NCBI GenBank assembly: GCA_030533445.1
Contig: JARPUW010000279.1
Coordinates: 62,001-126,000, forward strand
Source: Cyprinodon diabolis
Taxonomy: Eukaryota > Chordata > Actinopteri > Cyprinodontiformes > Cyprinodontidae
DNA: 64,000 nucleotides
Direction: 5' to 3'
This document shows positions 43,915-58,100 of the stretch, one piece after another. The notes below the pieces were generated by a model. The model searched no databases. It was not told where the DNA came from and saw only the letters and a program-made list of their open reading frames with translations. The first letter of the stretch is position 1; the number at the start of each line of letters is the position of its first letter. The position numbers were made by a program, and so were the translations under genes.

Positions 43915-45348
43915 TAATTCTCCCGTATACCCAAAACTTCGGCGCGTAACTAGTCCCGCACGGTTTGGCGGATCGGGCCCAAAGTTGGCACACGCGTCGG
44001 GACCAATGGGGTGATGTGTGCTTGTATAAAACTTTCTCATTAGTCCGAAGGTTTGCGAATTATTAGCGAAAACGTCGCAAAAAAATCCCATAGGAAATGA
44101 ATGGGGAGAGGAAAAAAAAAGCATAAAAAACAGCACTTCACTGTGTCGGCATACATTCACCTAGAAAAACAGTTTGAAGCTCAGTTTGTAGATAAATCCT
44201 TCGTCTATTTAAAACTGAAGACGGTATGTTGATAACTGCTACGGTTTTTGTATAATCAGACCTCAAGCGCCACAAAGTTTTAGCAAAATCCAGCCTGCTA
44301 GAGTGGAGCAACTGAAAAGCTAGAGTGTGAGGCAGGCGTTTTTTAAACACAAAAAAACATTTTAAACTCGCCCTCACGGCCACATATTTATAGCTAGAGT
44401 CACCATTTTTGGTCAGTTTGTAGACTGAAATCTCTGGACCCACACAATATCTTCGGAATTACGGTAGGATTAATACTTTTCCTTAAAAACCCTCCAGACC
44501 GACCTAAAGTCGATGAAAATCAGAGCCGTTTTTCATTGGTTTTGGAGCAGAAGAGGGGAGAAAAACGAATCAGACTATGTGTTTTAAACTCGTCATAAAT
44601 ATTTTTCTGAATGACACACATACACCAAAGTTGGCATAGTTGGAGTCGAAGGATGACTGACGCTCACGGTGAAAAAATTTTTTGAATAACTCATACGGTT
44701 TTTGCTCAGCAGTCGTTTGTTCGGAGGACATTTTAAGCACCTGAAAGCTGAGTGAGAGTGACCTGCTGCAGCTAGCTCAATTAGAAGCTTAGGTGTGATG
44801 AAACGTTTTTTCTTTTTCTTTCTCTTCCCATTCAGTTTGTAGATGACCTACAGCCATGAAAGTTACTCCAATTGAAGACAAGATATAGCTGTCGCTTAGA
44901 TAAAAAGAATTTTTCAGATACCTTTTACGGTTTTTACTCAGCAGTCGTTTGTTCGGAGGGGTGCTTTAGCAGCTAAAAGGTGAGTGAGAGTGAGGTCCTG
45001 CAGTTCAAACAAAGGGAGGAGCAGGTGGGCCAACCATTTTGTTTGTGCTTCGTTTTGGGTTGTGAAAGACCTACAGACATGAAGGTTACCCCAGTCTGAG
45101 ACAAAGGATAGATGTTGCTTTCACTGAAAGAATTTTTCAGATACCTTTTACGGTTTTTGCTCAGCAGTCGTTTGTTCGGAGGTTAAGCACCTGGAAGCTA
45201 GCTGACAGTTAGCTTCTGCAGCAGCCTGCTAGAGTGCAGCTGCTGAAATCTTAGTGTGAGGCGGCCATTTTTTTAAGATCAAACATCTTATTCTCGCCCT
45301 CACGGCCACATATTTGGAGCTACAGTCACCATTTTTGGTCAGTTTGTA

Positions 45349-48300
45349 GACTGAAACCTCTGGACTCACACAATGTCTTCGGAATTACGGTAGGATTAAT
45401 ACTTTTCCTTAAAAACCCTCCAGACCAACCTAAAGTCGATGAGAGTTTCAGCCTTTCTCTATTCTTTTTGAGCTGAAGATGGGAGAGAAACGAATCAGAC
45501 TATGTGTCTTCAAGTCGTCATAAATATTTTTCTGAATGACACACATACACCAAAGTTGGTATAGTTGGAGTCGAAGGATTGCTGATGCTCATGGTGAAAA
45601 TGTTTTTTGAATAACTCATACGGTTTTTGATCAGTAGTCGTTTGTTCGGTGCCGTTCTTCCCATACAAAAAAGCCTGGGAAGAAGAAACCAATAGTGAGT
45701 GCAGCTGTTGTCTGTGTCAGTGAGAGGCTCCTTAAGCGTTGTCAAGGTTACCAAGCTTCAAACAGATTTTACCTCTGCTGTTTTAAACAGCACATATTAA
45801 TCTAATGGAGGGTGAAAGGACTGATTTAACATTGGGAAATGGATACTATATGACTGCTGTCCATGACACTTCCCTTGCCACTCAGCACTGATAGACTTTC
45901 AAAATAAGACTCCAGGGACCCTACAAAATAAAAGCCTCTATATTTTTTACATATATTTATTGCCCTATATGGCTCAACATTATGACCCAAACTCAACCCC
46001 GTTTTAGAGAATAGACTCTAGGAGACTGTTTAAAACACACCCTATAGCAAATTTCAAAATAAAAGCCTCCCATTTCCGCTTCATCTACTGCCCTAATAAC
46101 ATGGAAAAAGAGTGATTTAACGATTGGAAAGTAATCAACTATCATTGACGGGTCTGAACATTTTCTATAAACACAACTCTGTTGGACTTTCAAAATAAGA
46201 CTCCAGGGACCCTACAAAATAAAAGCCTCTAGATTATACTAATGCATTAATTGATGCAAATGGCTCAACATTATGACCCAAACTCTTCCAGGTTGTTTTT
46301 ATTAGACTCTAGTGACCTTTTCAAAACACACCCCAGAGCAAATTTCACAATAAAAGTCTCCCATTTACTCTGTAATACAGCAACTATTCACCTAATAACA
46401 TGGAAAACCAGTGATTTAACATTTGGAAATGGATTCTATATCACTGCTGGGCGTGACCCATCTTTTGATGCACATTCATGATAGACTTTCAAAATAAGAC
46501 TACAAGGACTCTACAGAATAAAAGCCTCTTCCTTATACACACTCATACATTCTGGCATATTGCTCATTGCCATTGGTGATTTCATCACTGCAATGGCTCT
46601 TAGAAGGCGGGCGGAGCCCACCAATGGTAACAGGCGGGCGGAGCCCGCCAAAGGTGATTACATCACTGCAATGGCTCTTAGCAGGCGGGCAGAGCCCGCC
46701 ATTGGTGATTTCATCACTGCAATGGCTCTTAGAAGGCGGGCAGAGCCCGCCATTGGTGATTTTTTTCTTCACTGAGATGGCTCCTAGCAGGCGGGCGAAG
46801 CCCGCCAACTGGGCTTTACCCACTGTGTTTCAATATGGACAACCCATATTACCCTTGTGCATCATACGCTGTGCACGTCTATTTCCCAGATTTCAGCACA
46901 AGTGGCACACAGCTCTCTTTGCCCATGAACTTGCCCTCTTTCCTTCCCTCAGCAGCCCTCAAAGGCGTAAGCAGTTGGTCTGGGGAGCCCCGACGTCACT
47001 TGCCAGGGCCGTATTGGCCCGGTTCCCCAGACGGGCAGTAGGTGGCCCCCCTCAAAATTTCTTTAGAAATTTTCTAGTTATTATAATTCTCCCGTATACC
47101 CAAAACTTCGGCGCGTAACTAGTCCCGCACGGTTTGGCGGATCGGGCCCAAAGTTGGCACACGCGTCGGGACCAATGGGGTGATGTGTGCTTGTATAAAA
47201 CTTTCTCATTAGTCCGAAGGTTTGCGAATTATTAGCGAAAACGTCGCAAAAAAATCCCATAGGAAATGAATGGGGAGAGGAAAAAAAAAGCATAAAAAAC
47301 AGCACTTCACTGTGTCGGCATACATTCACCTAGAAAAACAGTTTGAAGCTCAGTTTGTAGATAAATCCTTCGTCTATTTAAAACTGAAGACGGTATGTTG
47401 ATAACTGCTACGGTTTTTGTATAATCAGACCTCAAGCGCCACAAAGTTTTAGCAAAATCCAGCCTGCTAGAGTGGAGCAACTGAAAAGCTAGAGTGTGAG
47501 GCAGGCGTTTTTTAAACACAAAAAAACATTTTAAACTCGCCCTCACGGCCACATATTTATAGCTAGAGTCACCATTTTTGGTCAGTTTGTAGACTGAAAT
47601 CTCTGGACCCACACAATATCTTCGGAATTACGGTAGGATTAATACTTTTCCTTAAAAACCCTCCAGACCGACCTAAAGTCGATGAAAATCAGAGCCGTTT
47701 TTCATTGGTTTTGGAGCAGAAGAGGGGAGAAAAACGAATCTGACTATGTGTTTTAAACTCGTCATAAATATTTTTCTGAATGACACACATACACCAAAGT
47801 TGGCATAGTTGGAGTCGAAGGATGACTGACGCTCACGGTGAAAAAATTTTTTGAATAACTCATACGGTTTTTGCTCAGCAGTCGTTTGTTCGGAGGACAT
47901 TTTAAGCACCTGAAAGCTGAGTGACAGTGACCTGCTGCAGCTAGCTCAATTAGAAGCTTAGGTGTGATGAAACGTTTTTTCTTTTTCTTTCTCTTCCCAT
48001 TCAGTTTGTAGATGACCTACAGCCATGAAAGTTACTCCAATTGAAGACAAGATATAGCTGTCGCTTAGATAAAAAGAATTTTTCAGATACCTTTTACGGT
48101 TTTTACTCAGCAGTCGTTTGTTCGGAGGGGTGCTTTAGCAGCTAAAAGGTGAGTGAGAGTGAGGTCCTGCAGTTCAAACAAAGGGAGGAGCAGGTGGGCC
48201 AACCATTTTGTTTGTGCTTCGTTTTGGGTTGTGAAAGACCTACAGACATGAAGGTTACCCCAGTCTGAGACAAAGGATAGATGTTGCTTTCACTGAAAGA

Positions 48301-48516
48301 ATTTTTCAGATATCTTTTACGGTTTTTGCTCAGCAGTCGTTTGTTCGGAGGGTAAGCACCTGGAAGCTAGCTGACAGTTAGCTTCTGCAGCAGCCTGCTA
48401 GAGTGCAGCTGCTGAAATCTTAGTGTGAGGCGGCCATTTTTTAAGATCAAACATCTTATTCTCGCCCTCACGGCCACATATTTGGAGCTACAGTCACCAT
48501 TTTTGGTCAGTTTGTA
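45349..48516 (+). repeat. Macrosatellite unit 15 (3,168 bp)
   Basis: Private variants are gtgtcttcaagtcg near 45505, ggctccttaag near 45726 and a stem-breaking gagcccacc in the first GC hairpin. The tail has aatctgac near 47737 and the shortened ccattttttaag near 48434 shared with unit 9. It has five hairpins and no 66-bp copy. Confidence 0.97.
46606..46806 (+). repeat. GC-hairpin minisatellite, unit 15, five hairpins
   Basis: Hairpins start at 46606 (GGA, right arm GCCCACC, one broken pair), 46633 (GGA), 46684 and 46735 (AGA) and 46790 (GAA). Confidence 0.95.
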
Positions 48517-51500
48517 GACTGAAACCTCTGGACTCACACAATGTCTTCGGAATTACGGTAGGATTAATACTTTGCCTTAAAAACCCTCCAGACCAACCTA
48601 AAGTGGATGAGAGTTTCAGCCTTTCTCCATTCTTTTTGAGCTGAAGATGGGAGAAAAACGAATCAGACTATGTGTTTTCAACTCGTCATAAATATTTTTC
48701 TGAATGACACACATACACCAAAGTTGGTATAGTTGGAGTCGAAGGATTGCTGATGCTCATGGTGAAAATGTTTTTTGAATAACTCATACGGTTTTTGATC
48801 AGTAGTCGTTTGTTCGGTGCCGTTCTTCCCATACAAAAAAGCCTGGGAAGAAGAAACCAATAGTGAGTGCAGCTGTTGTCTGTGTCAGTGAGAGGCTCGT
48901 TAAGCGTTGTCAAGGTTACCAAGCTTCAAACAGATTTTACCTCTGCTGTTTTAAACAGCACATATTAATCTAATGGAGGGTGAAAGGACTGATTTAACAT
49001 TGGGAAATGGATACTATATGACTGCTGTACATGACACTTCCCTTGCCACTCAGCACTGATAGACTTTCAAAATAAGACTCCAGGGACCCTACAAAATAAA
49101 AGCCTCTATATTTTTTACATATATTTATTGCTCTATATGGCTCAACATTATGACCCAAACTCAACCCCGTTTTAGAGAATAGACTCTAGGAGACTGTTTA
49201 AAACACACCCTATAGCAAATTTCAAAATAAAAGCCTCCCATTTCCGCTTCATCTACTGCCCTAATAACATGGAAAAAGAGTGATTTAACGATTGGAAAGT
49301 AATCAACTATCATTGACGGGTCTGAACATTTTCTATAAACACAACTCTGTTGGACTTTCAAAATAAGACTCCAGGGACCCTACAAAATAAAAGCCTCTAG
49401 ATTATAGTAATGCATTAATTGATGCAAATGGCTCAACATTATGACCCAAACTCTTCCAGGTTGTTTTTATTAGACTCTAGTGACCTTTTCAAAACACACC
49501 CCAGAGCAAATTTCACAATAAAAGTCTCCCATTTACTCTGTAATACAGCAACTATTCACCTAATAACATGGAAAACCAGTGATTTAACATTTGGAAATGG
49601 ATTCTATATCACTGCTGGGCGTGACCCATCTTTTGATGCACATTCATGATAGACTTTCAAAATAAGACTACAAGGACTCTACAGAATAAAAGCCTCTTCC
49701 TTATACACACTCATACATTCTGGCATATTGCTCATTGCCATTGGTGATTTCATCACTGCAATGGCTCTTAGAAGGCGGGCGGAGCCCGCCAATGGTAACA
49801 GGCGGGCGGAGCCCGCCAAAGGTGATTACATCACTGCAATGGCTCTTAGCAGGCGGGCGGAGCCCGCCATTGGTGATTTCATCACTGCAATGGCTCTTAG
49901 AAGGCGGGCAGAGCCCGCCATTGGTGATTTTTTTCTTCACTGAGATGGCTCCTAGCAGGCGGGCGAAGCCCGCCAACTGGGCTTTACCCACTGTGTTTCA
50001 ATATGGACAACCCATATTACCCTTGTGCATCATACTCTGTGCACGTCTATTTCCCAGATTTCAGCACAAGTGGCACACAGCTCTCTTTGCCCATGAACTT
50101 GCCCTCTTTCCTTCCCTCAGCAGCCCTCAAAGGCGTAAGCAGTTGGTCTGGGGAGCCCCGACGTCACTTGCCAGGGCCGTATTGGCCCGGTTCCCCAGAC
50201 GGGCAGTAGGTGGCCCCCCTCAAAATTTCTTTAGAAATTTTCTAGTTATTATTATAATTCTCCCGTATACCCAAAACTTCGGCGCGTAACTAGTCCCGCA
50301 CGGTTTGGCGGATCGGGCCCAAAGTTGGCACACGCGTCGGGACCAATGGGGTGATGTGTGCTTGTATAAAACTTTCTCATTAGTCCGAAGGTTTGCGAAT
50401 TATTAGCGAAAACGTCGCAAAAAAATCCCATAGGAAATGAATGGGGAGAGGAAAAAAAAAGCATAAAAAACAGCACTTCACTGTGTCGGCATACATTCAC
50501 CTAGAAAAACAGTTTGAAGCTCAGTTTGTAGATAAATCCTTCGTCTATTTAAAACTGAAGACGGTATGTTGATAACTGCTACGGTTTTTGTATAATCAGA
50601 CCTCAAGCGCCACAAAGTTTTAGCAAAATCCAGCCTGCTAGAGTGGAGCAACTGAAAAGCTAGAGTGTGAGGCAGGCGTTTTTTAAACACAAAAAAACAT
50701 TTTAAACTCGCCCTCACGGCCACATATTTATAGCTAGAGTCACCATTTTTGGTCAGTTTGTAGACTGAAATCTCTGGACCCACACAATATCTTCGGAATT
50801 ACGGTAGGATTAATACTTTTCCTTAAAAACCCTCCAGACCGACCTAAAGTCGATGAAAATCAGAGCCGTTTTTCATTGGTTTTGGAGCAGAAGAGGGGAG
50901 AAAAACGAATCAGACTATGTGTTTTAAACTCGTCATAAATATTTTTCTGAATGACACACATACACCAAAGTTGGCATAGTTGGAGTCGAAGGATGACTGA
51001 CGCTCACGGTGAAAAAATTTTTTGAATAACTCATACGGTTTTTGCTCAGCAGTCGTTTGTTCGGAGGACATTTTAAGCACCTGAAAGCTGAGTGACAGTG
51101 ACCTGCTGCAGCTAGCTCAATTAGAAGCTTAGGTGTGATGAAACGTTTTTTCTTTTTCTTTCTCTTCCCATTCAGTTTGTAGATGATCTACAGCCATGAA
51201 AGTTACTCCAATTGAAGACAAGATATAGCTGTCGCTTAGATAAAAAGAATTTTTCAGATACCTTTTACGGTTTTTACTCAGCAGTCGTTTGTTCGGAGGG
51301 GTGCTTTAGCAGCTAAAAGGTGAGTGAGAGTGAGGTCCTGCAGTTAAAAGAAAGGGAGGAGCAGGTGGGCCAACCATTTTGTTTGTGCTTCGTTTTGGGT
51401 TGTGAAAGACCTACAGACATGAAGGTTACCCCAGTCTGAGACAAAGGATAGATGTTGCTTTCACTGAAAGAATTTTTCAGATATCTTTTACGGTTTTTGC

Positions 51501-51688
51501 TCAGCAGTCGTTTGTTCGGAGGGTAAGCACCTGGAAGCTAGCTGACAGTTAGCTTCTGCAGCAGCCTGCTAGAGTGCAGCTGCTGAAATCTTAGTGTGAG
51601 GCGGCCATTTTTTTCAGATCAAACATCTTATTCTCGCCCTCACGGCCACATATTTGGAGCTACAGTCACCATTTTTGGTCAGTTTGTA
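48517..51688 (+). repeat. Macrosatellite unit 16 (3,172 bp)
   Basis: The head matches unit 10 (tactttgcctt, aagtggatgag, catactctgtgc). After the 66-bp site it no longer does: the tail carries gatgatctacag near 51184, gttaaaagaaagg near 51343 and ttttttcagatc near 51609, as in unit 2. It has five GC hairpins and no 66-bp copy. Confidence 0.97.
49774..49974 (+). repeat. GC-hairpin minisatellite, unit 16, five hairpins
   Basis: Hairpins start at 49774, 49801 and 49852 (GGA), 49903 (AGA) and 49958 (GAA), all with intact stems. Confidence 0.95.
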
Positions 51689-54600
51689 GACTGAAACCTC
51701 TGGACTCACACAATGTCTTCGGAATTACGGTAGGATTAATACTTTTCCTTAAAAACCCTCCAGACCAACCTAAAGTCGATGAGAGTTTCAGCCTTTCTCT
51801 ATTCTTTTTGAGCTGAAGATGGGAGAGAAACGAATCAGACTATGTGTTTTCACTCGTCATAAATATTTTTCTGAATGACACACATACACCAAAGTTGGTA
51901 TAGTTGGAGTCGAAGGATTGCTGATGCTCATGGTGAAAATGTTTTTTGAATAACTCATACGGTTTTTGATCAGTAGTCGTTTGTTCGGTGCCGTTCTTCC
52001 CATACAAAAAAGCCTGGGAAGAAGAAACCAATAGTGAGTGCAGCTGTTGTCTGTGTCAGTGAGAGGCTCGTTAAGCGTTGTCAAGGTTACCAAGCTTCAA
52101 ACAGATTTTACCTCTGCTGTTTTAAACAGCACATATTAATCTAATGGAGGGTGAAAGGACTGATTTAACATTGGGAAATGGATACTATATGACTGCTGTC
52201 CATGACACTTCCCTTGCCACTCAGCACTGATAGACTTTCAAAATAAGACTCCAGGGACCCTACAAAATAAAAGCCTCTATATTTTTTACATATATTTATT
52301 GCCCTATATGGCTCAACATTATGACCCAAACTCAACCCCGTTTTAGAGAATAGACTCTAGGAGACTGTTTAAAACACACCCTATAGCAAATTTCAAAATA
52401 AAAGCCTCCCATTTCCGCTTCATCTACTGCCCTAATAACATGGAAAAAGAGTGATTTAACGATTGGAAAGTAATCAACTATCATTGACGGGTCTGAACAT
52501 TTTCTATAAACACAACTCTGTTGGACTTTCAAAATAAGACTCCAGGGACCCTACAAAATAAAAGCCTCTAGATTATAGTAATGCATTAATTGATGCAAAT
52601 GGCTCAACATTATGACCCAAACTCTTCCAGGTTGTTTTTATTAGACTCTAGTGACCTTTTCAAAACACACCCCAGAGCAAATTTCACAATAAAAGTCTCC
52701 CATTTACTCTGTAATACAGCAACTATTCACCTAATAACATGGAAAACCAGTGATTTAACATTTGGAAATGGATTCTATATCACTGCTGGGCGTGACCCAT
52801 CTTTTGATGCACATTCATGATAGACTTTCAAAATAAGACTACAAGGACTCTACAGAATAAAAGCCTCTTCCTTATACACACTCATACATTCTGGCATATT
52901 GCTCATTGCCATTGGTGATTTCATCACTGCAATGGCTCTTAGAAGGCGGGCGGAGCCCGCCAAAGGTGATTACATCACTGCAATGGCTCTTAGCAGGCGG
53001 GCGGAGCCCGCCATTGGTGATTTCATCACTGCAATGGCTCTTAGAAGGCGGGCAGAGCCCGCCATTGGTGATTTTTTTCTTCACTGAGATGGCTCCTCGC
53101 AGGCGGGCGAAGCCCGCCAACTGGGCTTTACCCACTGTGTTTCAATATGGACAACCCATATTACCCTTGTGCATCATACGCTGTGCACGTCTATTTCCCA
53201 GATTTCAGCACAAGTGGCACACAGCTCTCTTTACCCATGAACTTGCCCTCTTTCCTTCCCTCAGCAGCCCTCAAAGGCGTAAGCAGTTGGTCTGGGGAGC
53301 CCCGACGTCACTTGCCAGGGCCGTATTGGCCCGGTTCCCCAGACGGGCAGTAGGTGGCCCCCCTCAAAATTTCTTTAGAAATTTTCTAGTTATTATAATT
53401 CTCCCGTATACCCAAAACTTCGGCGCGTAACTAGTCCCGCACGGTTTGGCGGATCGGGCCCAAAGTTGGCACACGCGTCGGGACCAATGGGGTGATGTGT
53501 GCTTGTATAAAACTTTCTCATTAGTCCGAAGGTTTGCGAATTATTAGCGAAAACGTCGCAAAAAAATCCCATAGGAAATGAATGGGGAGAGGAAAAAAAA
53601 AGCATAAAAAACAGCACTTCACTGTGTCGGCATACATTCACCTAGAAAAACAGTTTGAAGCTCAGTTTGTAGATAAATCCTTCGTCTATTTAAAACTGAA
53701 GACGGTATGTTGATAACTGCTACGGTTTTTGTATAATCAGACCTCAAGCGCCACAAAGTTTTAGCAAAATCCAGCCTGCTAGAGTGGAGCAACTGAAAAG
53801 CTAGAGTGTGAGGCAGGCGTTTTTTAAACACAAAAAAACATTTTAAACTCGCCCTCACGGCCACATATTTATAGCTAGATTCACCATTTTTGGTCAGTTT
53901 GTAGACTGAAATCTCTGGACCCACACAATATCTTCGGAATTACGGTAGGATTAATACTTTTCCTTAAAAACCCTCCAGACCGACCTAAAGTCGATGAAAA
54001 TCAGAGCCGTTTTTCATTGGTTTTGGAGCAGAAGAGGGGAGAAAAACGAATCCGACTATGTGTTTTAAACTTGTCATAAATATTTTTCTGAATGACACAC
54101 ATACACCAAAGTTGGCATAGTTGGAGTCGAAGCATGACTGACGCTCACGGTGAAAAAATTTTTTGAATAACTCATACGGTTTTTGCTCAGCAGTCGTTTG
54201 TTCGGAGGACATTTTAAGCACCTGAAAGCTGAGTGACAGTGACCTGCTGCAGCTAGCTCAATTAGAAGCTTAGGTGTGATGAAACGTTTTTTCTTTTTCT
54301 TTCTCTTCCCGTTCAGTTTGTAGATGACCTACAGCCATGAAAGTTACTCCAATTGAAGACAAGATATAGCTGTCGCTTAGATAAAAAGAATTTTTCAGAT
54401 ACCTTTTACGGTTTTTACTCAGCAGTCGTTTGTTCGGAGGGGTGCTTTAGCAGCTAAAAGGTGAGTGAGAGTGAGGTCCTGCAGTTCAAACAAAGGGAGG
54501 AGCAGGTGGGCCAACCATTTTGTTTGTGCTTCGTTTTGGGTTGTGAAAGACCTACAGACATGAAGGTTACCCCAGTCTGAGACAAAGGATAGATGTTGCT

Positions 54601-54829
54601 TTCACTGAAAGAATTTTTCAGATATCTTTTACGGTTTTTGCTCAGCAGTCGTTTGTTCGGAGGGTAAGCACCTGGAAGCTAGCTGACAGTTAGCTTCTGC
54701 AGCAGCCTGCTAGAGTGCAGCTGCTGAAATCTTAGTGTGAGGCGGCCATTTTTTTAAGATCAAACATCTTATTCTCGCCCTCACGGCCACATATTTGGAG
54801 CTACAGTCACCATTTTTGGTCAGTTTGTA
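51689..54829 (+). repeat. Macrosatellite unit 17 (3,141 bp), shortest unit
   Basis: The head and hairpin zone match unit 1, including the one-base deletion near 51852 and the missing 27-bp hairpin copy. There is no 66-bp copy. The tail matches unit 3 (aaacttgtcat near 54068, gaagcatgactg near 54129, cttcccgttcag near 54306). Private is agctagattcacc near 53874. Confidence 0.97.
52945..53118 (+). repeat. GC-hairpin minisatellite, unit 17, four hairpins
   Basis: Hairpins start at 52945 and 52996 (GGA), 53047 (AGA) and 53102 (GAA). The 27-bp second repeat is absent, exactly as in unit 1, and the spacer ctcctcgcagg is shared with it. Confidence 0.95.
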
Positions 54830-56083
54830 GACTGAAACCTCTGGACTCACACAATGTCTTCGGAATTACGGTAGGATTAATACTTTTCCTTAAAAACCCT
54901 CCAGACCAACCTAAAGTCGATGAGTTTCAGCCTTTCTCCATTCTTTTTGAGCTGAAGATGGGAGAGAAACGAATCAGACTATGTGTTTTCAAGTCGTCAT
55001 AAATATTGTTCTGAATGACACACATACACCAAAGTTGGTATAGTTGGAGTCGAAGGATTGCTGATGCTCATGGTGAAAATGTTTTTTGAATAACTCATAC
55101 GGTTTTTGATCAGTAGTCGTTTGTTCGGTGCCGTTCTTCCTATACAAAAAAGCCTGGGAAGAAGAAACGAATAGTGAGTGCAGCTGTTGTCTGTGTCAGT
55201 GAGAGGCTCGTTAAGCGTTGTCAAGGTTACCAAGCTTCAAACAGATTTTACCTCTGCTGTTTTAAACAGCACATATTAATCTAATGGAGGGTGAAAGGAC
55301 TGATTTAACATTGGGAAATGGATACTATATGACTGCTGTCCATGACACTTCCCTTGCCACTCAGCACTGATAGACTTTCAAAATAAGACTCCAGGGACCC
55401 TACAAAATAAAAGCCTCTATATTTTTTACATATATTTATTGCCCTATATGGCTCAACATTATGACCCAAACTCAACCCCGTTTTAGAGAATAGACTCTAG
55501 GAGACTGTTTAAAACACACCCTATAGCAAATTTCAAAATAAAAGCCTCCCATTTCCGCTTCATCTACTGCCCTAATAACATGGAAAAAGAGTGATTTAAC
55601 GATTGGAAAGTAATCAACTATCATTGACGGGTCTGAACATTTTCTATAAACACAACTCTGTTGGACTTTCAAAATAAGACTCCAGCGACCCTACAAAATA
55701 AAAGCCTCTAGATTATACTAATGCATTAATTGATGCAAATGGCTCAACATTATGACCCAAACTCTTCCAGGTTGTTTTTATTAGACTCTAGTGACCTTTT
55801 CAAAACACACCCAGAGCAAATTTCACAATAAAAGTCTCCCATTTACTCTGTAATACAGCAACTATTCACCTAATAACATGGAAAACCAGTGATTTAACAT
55901 TTGGAACTGGATTCTATATCACTGCTGGGCGTGACCCATCTTTTGATGCACATTCATGATAGACTTTCAAAATAAGACTACAAGGACTCTACAGAATAAA
56001 AGCCTCTTCCTTATACACACTCATACATTCTGGCATATTGCTCATTGCCATTTGTAATTTCATCACTGCAATGGCTCTTAGAA

Positions 56084-56257
56084 GGCGGGCGGAGCCCGCC
56101 ATTGGTGATTTCATCACTGCAATGGCTCTTAGAAGGCGGGCGGAGCCCGCCATTGGTGATTTCATCACTGCAATGGCTCTTAGCAGGCGGGCAGAGCCCG
56201 CCATTGGTGATTTTTTTCATCGCTGCAAGGGCTCCTAGCAGGCGGGCGGAGCCCCCC
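56084..56257 (+). repeat. GC-hairpin minisatellite, unit 18, type II, four hairpins
   Basis: Hairpins start at 56084 and 56135 (GGA), 56186 (AGA) and 56241 (GGA, right arm GCCCCCC). The broken arm is the same as in unit 4. Confidence 0.95.
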
Positions 56258-56530
56258 AACTGAGCTTTACCCACTGCGGTTCAATATAGACAACCCATAT
56301 TACCCTTTTGCATCATACGCTGTGCACGTCTATTTCCCAGATTTCAGCACAAGTGGCACACAGCTCTCTTTGCCCATGACCTAGCCCGCTTTCCTTCCCT
56401 CAGCAGCCCTCAAAGGCGTAAGCAGTTGGTCTGGGGAGCCCCGACATCACTTGCCAGGGCCGTATTGGCCCTGTTCCCCAGACGGGCAGTAGGTGGCCCC
56501 CCTCAAAATTTCTTTAGAAATTTTCTAGTT

Positions 56531-56668
56531 GGGGGGCCACATGCCGAAGGCATGGCCCACCTACTACTATTGCACATATTTATTCCGCGTATTATTGGGG
56601 GGCCACATGCCGAAGGCATGGCCCACCTACTACTATTGCACATATTTATTCCGCGTATTATTATTATA
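56531..56668 (+). repeat. 66-bp minisatellite, unit 18, two copies
   Basis: Copies start at 56531 and 56597, 66 bp apart, followed by a short ATT run. The closely matching unit 4 has three copies, so the number changed after the two units shared an ancestor. Confidence 0.95.
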
Positions 56669-58100
56669 ATTCTCCCGTATACCCAAAACTTCGGCGCGTA
56701 ACTAGTCCCGCACGGTTTGGCGGATCGGGCCCAAAGTTGGCACACGCGTCGGGACCAATGGGGTGATGTGTGCTTGTATAAAACTTTCTCATTAGTCCGA
56801 AGGTTTGCGAATTATTAGCGAAAACGTCGCAAAAAAATCCCATAGGAAATGAATGGGGAGAGGAAAAAAAAAGCATAAAAAACAGCACTTCACTGTGTCG
56901 GCATACATTCACCTAGAAAAACAGTTTGAAGCTCAGTTTGTAGATAAATCCTTCGTCTATTTAAAACTGAAGACGGTATGTTGATAACTGCTACGGTTTT
57001 TGTATAATCAGACCTCAAGCGCCACAAAGTTTTAGCAAAATCCAGCCTGCTAGAGTGGAGCAACTGAAAAGCTAGAGTGTGAGGCAGGCGTTTTTTAAAC
57101 ACAAAAAAACATTTTAAACTCGCCCTCACGGCCACATATTTATAGCTAGAGTCACCATTTTTGGTCAGTTTGTAGACTGAAATCTCTGGACCCACACAAT
57201 ATCTTCGGAATTACGGTAGGATTAATACTTTTCCTTAAAAACCCTCCAGACCGACCTAAAGTCGATGAAAATCAGAGCCGTTTTTCATTGGTTTTGGAGC
57301 AGAAGAGGGGAGAAAAACGAATCAGACTATGTGTTTTAAACTCGTCATAAATATTTTTCTGAATGACACACATACACCAAAGTTGGCATAGTTGGAGTCG
57401 AAGGATGGCTGACGCTCACGGTGAAAAAATATTTTGAATAACTCATACGGTTTTTGCTCAGCAGTCGTTTGTTCGGAGGACATTTTAAGCAGCTGAAAGC
57501 TGGGGGAGAGTGTCCTGCTGCAGCTAGCTCAATTAGAAGATCAGGTGTGACAAAACGTTTTTTCTTTTTCTTTCTCTTCCCATTCAGGTTGTAGATGACC
57601 TACAGCCATGAAAGTTACTCCAATTGAAGACAAGATATAGCTGTCGCTTAGATAAAAATAATTTTTCAGATACCTTTTACGGTTTTTACTCAGCAGTCGT
57701 TTGTTCGGAGGGGTGCTTTAGCAGCTAAAAGGTGAGTGAGAGTGAGGTCCTGCAGTTCAAACAAAGGGAGGAGCAGGTGGGCCAACCATTTTGTTTGTGC
57801 TTCGTTTTGGGTTGTGAAAGACCTACAGACATGAAGGTTACCCCAGTCTGAGACAAAGGATAGATGTTGCTTTCACTGAAAGAATTTTTCAGATATCTTT
57901 TACGGTTTTTGCTCAGCAGTCGTTTGTTCGGAGGGTAAGCACCTGGAAGCTAGCTGACAGTTAGCTTCTGCAGCAGCCTGCTAGAGTGCAGCTGCTGAAA
58001 TCTTAGTGTGAGGCGGCCATTCTTTTAAGATCAAACATCTTATTCTCGCCCTCACGGCCACATATTTGGAGCTACAGTCACCATTTTTGGTCAGTTTGTA

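Larger units (their letters stand above)
41837..45348 (+). repeat. Macrosatellite unit 14 (3,512 bp), longest unit
   Basis: The extra length is five copies of the 66-69-bp minisatellite. The head carries gatgagtttcag, caagtcgtc and attgttctg as in units 4 and 18, with private tatacttgg near 42046 and accaaaagtg near 42175. It has five type I GC hairpins. The tail has private gagtgagagtgacc near 44750 and gaggttaagc near 45179. Confidence 0.97.
54830..58100 (+). repeat. Macrosatellite unit 18 (3,271 bp), type II hairpin zone
   Basis: The head and type II hairpin zone match unit 4 as far as gcccgctttcc near 56391. It has two 66-bp copies where unit 4 has three. Downstream the sequence lacks the unit 4 variants, and the tail from about 57404 is the unusual unit 10 version (gatggctgacg, agctgggggagagtgtcc, agatcaggtgtgac). 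Confidence 0.97.

Noticed and set aside
43053..43949. 298-codon plus-strand open frame, the longest in the window
   Set aside because: It is made of the 51-bp and 66/69-bp minisatellites, whose periods are multiples of three. Other frames across the same minisatellites are open too, its length follows minisatellite copy number (172-298 codons between units), and the product is low-complexity repeats without a recognisable domain.
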